From: Phoenix dactylifera
Lineage: Eukaryota > Streptophyta > Magnoliopsida > Arecales > Arecaceae
DNA: 64,000 nucleotides
Assembly (NCBI RefSeq): GCF_009389715.1
Contig: NC_052400.1
Coordinates: 19,065,674 to 19,129,673 of the forward strand
Direction: 5' to 3'
The notes under the pieces are model-generated. The model had not been told where the DNA came from. It saw only the letters and a program-made list of their open reading frames with translations, and did no database searches. The stretch's first letter is position 1. Every line of letters begins with the position of its first letter. Position numbers and translations under genes: made by a program. Of this stretch, positions 59,363 to 64,000 are shown one piece after another.

Positions 59363-60739
59363 ATGGAGAAGAAAGGGTCAATCCTGATGCACCGGTACGA
59401 GCTTGGGAGGATGGTGGGGCAGGGGACCTTCGCAAAGGTCTACCATGCAAGGAACATCACCTCTGGCCAGAGTGTGGCCATTAAGATCATCAGCAAGGAG
59501 AAGGCCCTGCGAGTTGGCATGATCGACCAGATCAAGCGGGAGATCGCCGTCATGCGCCTCGTCCGCCACCCCAACATTGTCCAGCTCTATGAAGTCATGG
59601 CCAGCAAGACCAAGATCTACTTCGTCATGGAGTACGTCAAAGGTGGCGAGCTCTTCAACAAGGTGGCCAAGGGGAGGCTCAAGGAGGATGCCGCCAGGAA
59701 GTATTTCCAGCAGCTCATAGGGGCCGTGGACTTCTGCCACAGCCGGGGAGTCTACCACCGGGACCTCAAGCCGGAGAACCTCCTCCTCGACGACAATAGC
59801 AATCTTAAGGTGTCAGACTTCGGTTTGAGCGCCCTCAGAGACTCTCACAGGCCAGACGGGCTGCTCCACACAACGTGCGGCACGCCAGCCTACGTCGCCC
59901 CAGAGATCATCAGCAAGAAGGGGTATGACGGGGCCAAGGCCGATATATGGTCTTGTGGGGTCATCCTCTTTGTTCTACTGGCAGGCTACCTACCATTCCA
60001 CGACTCCAATCTGATGGAGATGTATAGGAAGATTAGCAGAGGAGAATTCAAGTGCCCTCAGTGGTTTTCTGCTGATGTTCGTAGGCTTCTAATAAGAATC
60101 CTAGACCCCAGCCCCAGCACAAGGCTCACTATTGAGAAGGTGGTAGAGGATCCCTGGTTTAAGAAGGGATTCAAACCGACAGTAACATATCCGCCGGTAG
60201 ATTGCTCGGCCAACCTCACAGATGTGCGTGAAGCTTTCAGGACTAACTGCGAAGATGACGAGGGCGACATAAGAGCTGAAGGATCTCAGACCATGAGACC
60301 TACTAGTTTGAATGCATTCGACATCATCTCTCTATCCCCGGGATTTGATCTTTCAGGCCTGTTTGAGAGGGAGAGAAGACAGAAGCCGGAAACTAGGTTT
60401 ACAACCCAGAAGCCGACATCTACAATAGTGTCTAAGCTGGAGGAGATTGCCGAGAAGGAGCGGTTCAAGGTGAAGAAGAAGGATGGGATTCTGAAGTTGC
60501 AAGGGAGCAAAGAAGGAAGAAAGGGGCAGCTGGCCATTGATGTGGAGATTTTCGAGGTCACACCCTCATTTTATGTTGTGGAGATGAAGAAATTGGCTGG
60601 AGATACATTGGAGTACCACAAGTTCTGCAACCAAGACCTTAGGCCTTCGCTGAGGGATATTATTTGGACTTGGCAAGGAGGGGATCAGCAACAGCTCCCA
60701 GTGCTGCCTCTGGCGCCACCACCTCAGCCTCAACCTTGA
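59363..60739 (+). CDS. CIPK: CBL-interacting protein kinase (CIPK/SnRK3), intronless
   Basis: A Ser/Thr kinase activated by calcium-bound calcineurin B-like sensors, which regulate ion transport and stress responses at membranes. The 458-residue frame has the glycine loop GQGTFAKV (19-26), K41 in [12 protein letters not shown] with D134, DFG with D152, the activation loop to APE (179-181), the NAF/FISL module [18 protein letters not shown] at about 317-334 that binds CBL, and a C-terminal phosphatase-interaction region (about 350-440, including [14 protein letters not shown]). It ends in a Pro/Gln-rich tail. All catalytic residues are intact. No intron interrupts it, which places it in the intronless CIPK clade, and the opening [20 protein letters not shown] resembles CIPK2/5/10-type proteins; the exact paralogue number cannot be given. 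The start was chosen there because it matches the family, although the frame is open back to ATG at 59078. Confidence 0.95.
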   Translation: MEKKGSILMHRYELGRMVGQGTFAKVYHARNITSGQSVAIKIISKEKALRVGMIDQIKREIAVMRLVRHPNIVQLYEVMASKTKIYFVMEYVKGGELFNKVAKGRLKEDAARKYFQQLIGAVDFCHSRGVYHRDLKPENLLLDDNSNLKVSDFGLSALRDSHRPDGLLHTTCGTPAYVAPEIISKKGYDGAKADIWSCGVILFVLLAGYLPFHDSNLMEMYRKISRGEFKCPQWFSADVRRLLIRILDPSPSTRLTIEKVVEDPWFKKGFKPTVTYPPVDCSANLTDVREAFRTNCEDDEGDIRAEGSQTMRPTSLNAFDIISLSPGFDLSGLFERERRQKPETRFTTQKPTSTIVSKLEEIAEKERFKVKKKDGILKLQGSKEGRKGQLAIDVEIFEVTPSFYVVEMKKLAGDTLEYHKFCNQDLRPSLRDIIWTWQGGDQQQLPVLPLAPPPQPQP

Positions 60740-61041
60740 CAGATGATCTTCCCATCTTGTGGGTCCATCATCCTGATGTTTCAAGCTTCCGTTTTTATTT
60801 TATTATAGTATTCCAAGGATATCATAGGTTTTGCTCATTGGAGCAATATACTCTACTACCTTTTTTTTTTTTGTTCCTTTAACTTGCACTTCGTAAGCAA
60901 TAGAGTTTTTTTTTTTGTGATGAAAAGGGAGGGGGTGGGTACCCACCCTATTTTCATTTAGGTGTAAATGGTATTTCTCCGGCTTCCAGCAGCCGCCCTC
61001 TTCGTTGTTTTCTCCTCTGCCTTTCCGCCCTCGTCTATGTA
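60740..61041. other. 3' flank of the CIPK gene
   Basis: It would hold the CIPK 3' untranslated region. T-rich runs occur near 60860 and 60908. No specific polyadenylation signal can be fixed. Confidence 0.4.
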
Positions 61042-61522
61042 GGGCTCGTTTGGTTCGCAGGAAAAGGAGGGGGGAAAGTGTGGTCAACGGGAAAGTAATG
61101 AAATGCCTCTTGTTTGGTTGGAGTTTTCAAAGGAGAGAGATGGGAAAGTTGTATTCCCATGGGAATATGATTCCCACATTTCATGGGAAAGTCTTTCCCA
61201 TGAGAAACATGGGAAAGTTACTTTCCCATGAGGTGGGAATCACTCCTTTTTTATTTTTTCCCAAAAAGACCCTTCAGCATTAAAGAAGCATTAAAGAGGC
61301 ATTAAAGACCTAATTTTTATTAAGGGCATAATAGGAATTATACATAACTTTCCTAGGAAAGTGGATGGTCAACCAAACATAAGCACTTTGGAAATTTGTC
61401 ACTTTCCCATGGTTAACCAAACATGCCAAAAGTACTTTTCTAGGTATCCTCTTCCTAGGAATTTGATTCCCAGGAATCATATTCCTAGGAGGAAAAATAC
61501 TTCCCGCGAACCAAACGAGCCC
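61042..61522 (+). mobile_element. Tourist-like (PIF/Harbinger) MITE, 481-bp copy
   Basis: The ends GGGCTCGTTTGGTTCGC and GCGAACCAAACGAGCCC are perfect 17-bp inverted repeats, flanked by GTA on both sides (61039-61041 and 61523-61525). The interior contains many GGGAAAGT/ACTTTCCC-type units that can fold back on each other (for example ATTCCCATGGGAAT). It is the longest and best-preserved of the three family members in the window and lies about 300 bp after the CIPK stop. Confidence 0.9.
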
Positions 61523-64000
61523 GTAATGGAAGTAATCAACTCCGTGATGCCTGTTTTCCATTTTCATGTGTAGTTGAAGAGGCTGGTGCTCGACCATGTG
61601 TGGGTGAGTAAGCTTCCAAGTGAAAAAACCCTGCCGTTCTTTTCCTCCCAGAGCGTCCAACATGTAGTTATTCCTTGGTTCCTCCATGCTTGGCGGAAAG
61701 GTAGAAATATGATAGATTTGCGTAGGAAGAAGAAATATTCACTTTAAATTACTCAACTCGAATTTTTCAAAAAAAAACCTTTTATTTAATCAATTAATAA
61801 AAAATAAGGTACACATCATCTACATGAAATTTGTCCTCACATAATTCGGATTGAATTTTTCTTCCTAATTATAGTAGAACTTTCTTTTCTAAAATAGGCA
61901 TTAGAAACAAACTGAAAAAAGTTAAAATTTTTCGAAAAATAGATTTCAACTTTTACATCAACTCTGCATTCTGTCGCTTTGTTTGATTCTTCTCGGATAG
62001 AAAAATACGTCTAATCAATATTTTACCTAACAATCTAGTTCAGTCGATGCTGAGTTGCAGATCATATCAGAACCAACATAAATGATGTTGCATCTTTAGT
62101 AGCCTACAAGGAAACTCTTCCTCATCATAAAATCATTTATTTGAATTATACCTCCTAAAGAATTGAAAAGAAGCAAAAAGAGCAAACATTCTGTAGCCTT
62201 AGAACAGGTGAATGACTGCAAGAGGTAGTACCATAAAAGTTACGATAGAAGTGCCCAAGCTTCACCACATCAAGATGCAACAATGATTCACTGTCTCAGC
62301 ACCCCGGTTTGCATCAGAGGCTGAAACTTTGCCCCCTCGCAAAATGGCTTAGTTATTACAGAAAGAAATCCAGTAGAAGGAACAAGGCAAACAAATATTA
62401 ACTGCCCCAGTCACATAGCACATAACATATAGAAGGCCTTCATTGGCCAGCAATCATCTTCAGCCCAACCAGCATGAGTCCTCCCTTCCCCAATCAATGC
62501 CGATGAAATCAGAAGAGAATACCTGAATTTCAGGAGCATCAAAGGTTTGTACAGGGAGTCAACAGTCCCACCCATTATCGCATAAAACATTATTCTCCAC
62601 CTTGGAATTTAATTTCGTTGCTATCTTGGCAAATGAGTAATAAAGTTAATGGGGAAAAGGCAACTCTACACCACCTATCTGACTGAAATTTATCTCCAAT
62701 AATGCTGCTCATCATAAATCAAAGCATATCCAAAGGAGAGTCAAGGTATATATGCCCACTAGCATTATCAACCTTTCTTCATTTTCTTGTTTTCTATCAT
62801 GACGATAACAAGAGAAGCAGCAGTAAGGACTGCACGATCTCGCAGCATTTCCAAAGGACTTTTGAATCTCCTTGATAGTAGCAAGAATATGAATAGAACC
62901 AAGAAAATTTAAGAGATAACATACAGAAGCAAAAAAGGTTTATGTGCTCCTCAAGGACTCTAGCTCTCAGTAAATCATCTTCAACAAGATGAACATCTTC
63001 CTAACAAACCTTTGAATCAATAGATTACAATTCCAATTTTTCATTTAGAGTCTACAATATATCTTACTTCTATGAGTGCATCTTGAAATTAGAGATGATT
63101 TAAAATAATTGAAGTAGTCTTTGTTGATCAAAATTTTTGAAAGGTCTTATCGTAAACAACAGTTTCACTCATTAGTTTCAAATTTCACAATGTAGCATTG
63201 TTTTTTTTTTCTTTTAAAAAAATAATTGGATGAATTATAAACTTTGTTAATAAACACCAATCTCTAAAAGTTCCTTCACCACTTCTGTTGGATCTATGTT
63301 AACAGAAGCAGCAAGAAGTACCAAAATAATTGCCCTGTTATTATGAAGAAAATTACTTTCAAGAACGGTGAAGCAAGAAGCACCAAAACAGATCCGATAG
63401 ATGGAATCACGGAAGGATGCTTGTAGATTGCAGTCACAAAATTGGACCTGCTAAAGTTCACTTTAAGATGAACCTATTATGAAGAAGATTGCCTTTGGAA
63501 TAACCTAAAAGAAAAAGAAAATAACATAAAAATTTTATGCAGCCATGAAGGATCTTGCTTACTGTAATAATGCCACTTACACTGCTAGATGGCAAACGAA
63601 TTGAAGCTTTTTTAAGTTACATAACCAATCAATCGCATGTTTCACATTAAGAAGAAAACTCAAACTCTATGCGCTCAGGAAGTGAATTGTACATCAGCTA
63701 ACTTTTCCAAAAACTAATATGAATGATGTGACATGGAGAAGAAGAGTTCTAGTGTAGATGAAAAAAGTATAAAATGTTATTATTTTAGGCAAGACCAAAA
63801 CTCAAACATCTTTAACACCAAGGTTCGCAACATTTGCTACAAGCCAATCCTGTCTGTTTAGATTGTGACCCAACCTGTAAAAAGGGGAAGACAGGAGTGA
63901 CAGTTCCCTATGTAAGAGGGGCTCTTGGTGGGAATTCTCGGATCTTCTAGAAAGAATGGGCAACCTGATCCATATAAGGTACTTTGTCCTGTGGAAAGAA
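61523..64000. other. AT-rich right edge, no supported gene
   Basis: No long frame or domain. Minus-strand splice-like signals occur near the right edge (TTTCCACAG ahead of a 24-base segment ending CAG/GT at about 63966-63989), so the edge could touch introns or the 3' region of a minus-strand gene outside the window, but this is weak. Confidence 0.35.

Noticed and set aside
59378..59758. Minus-strand 126-codon frame
   Set aside because: Antisense to the CIPK kinase domain.
1..64000. CRISPR arrays, rRNA, tRNA genes and bacterial-type operons
   Set aside because: None seen. GGTTCGA-like strings (for example near 4031 and 9581) lack a cloverleaf, and the window is plant nuclear DNA.

Overview
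The window is nuclear DNA of a flowering plant, most likely a monocot and possibly a palm (family-level placement is inference). The genes have GT-AG introns. Several first exons are very GC-rich and are followed by AT-rich later exons, a gradient typical of monocots. The intergenic DNA is AT-rich and carries Tourist-like MITEs, a decayed Ty3/gypsy retroelement and many microsatellites.

Layout, left to right. (1) 1-1788, minus strand: a GARP/G2-like MYB transcription factor whose 3' end runs off the left edge. (2) About 1.8-19.9 kb: a long gene-poor stretch with MITEs and simple repeats. (3) 19901-28546, plus strand: a four-exon gene for an uncharacterised, highly charged, probably nuclear protein with a Cys2-His2-like patch. 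Its third intron (6.9 kb) holds a decayed Ty3/gypsy LTR retroelement in the same orientation. A 2 x 288 bp tandem duplication lies just downstream. (4) 34669-37768, plus strand: MBF1, a transcriptional coactivator, complete in four exons. (5) 39126-44552, minus strand: a Tubby-like F-box protein, complete in four exons, convergent with MBF1 and with a MITE in its third intron. (6) 51165-56634, plus strand: a pseudogene of the MRH1/MALE DISCOVERER-type leucine-rich-repeat receptor-like pseudokinase family, with missing LRR exons, in-frame stops and frameshifts. (7) 59363-60739, plus strand: an intronless CBL-interacting protein kinase (CIPK), preceded by a (CT)20 tract. (8) 60.7-64 kb: a full-length MITE and otherwise unassigned AT-rich sequence.

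The genes do not form a pathway or cluster. They are ordinary single plant genes: a transcription factor, a coactivator, a membrane-associated F-box protein and a calcium-signalling kinase. I found no clearly new biological system. The points most worth a second look are the uncharacterised gene and its repeat-rich surroundings, the internal deletion in the retroelement, the inverted and deleted MITE copies of one family, the decayed receptor kinase, and an in-frame N-terminal extension of the CIPK that runs through a variable CT repeat. All exon boundaries come from reading splice signals and protein family continuity by eye.
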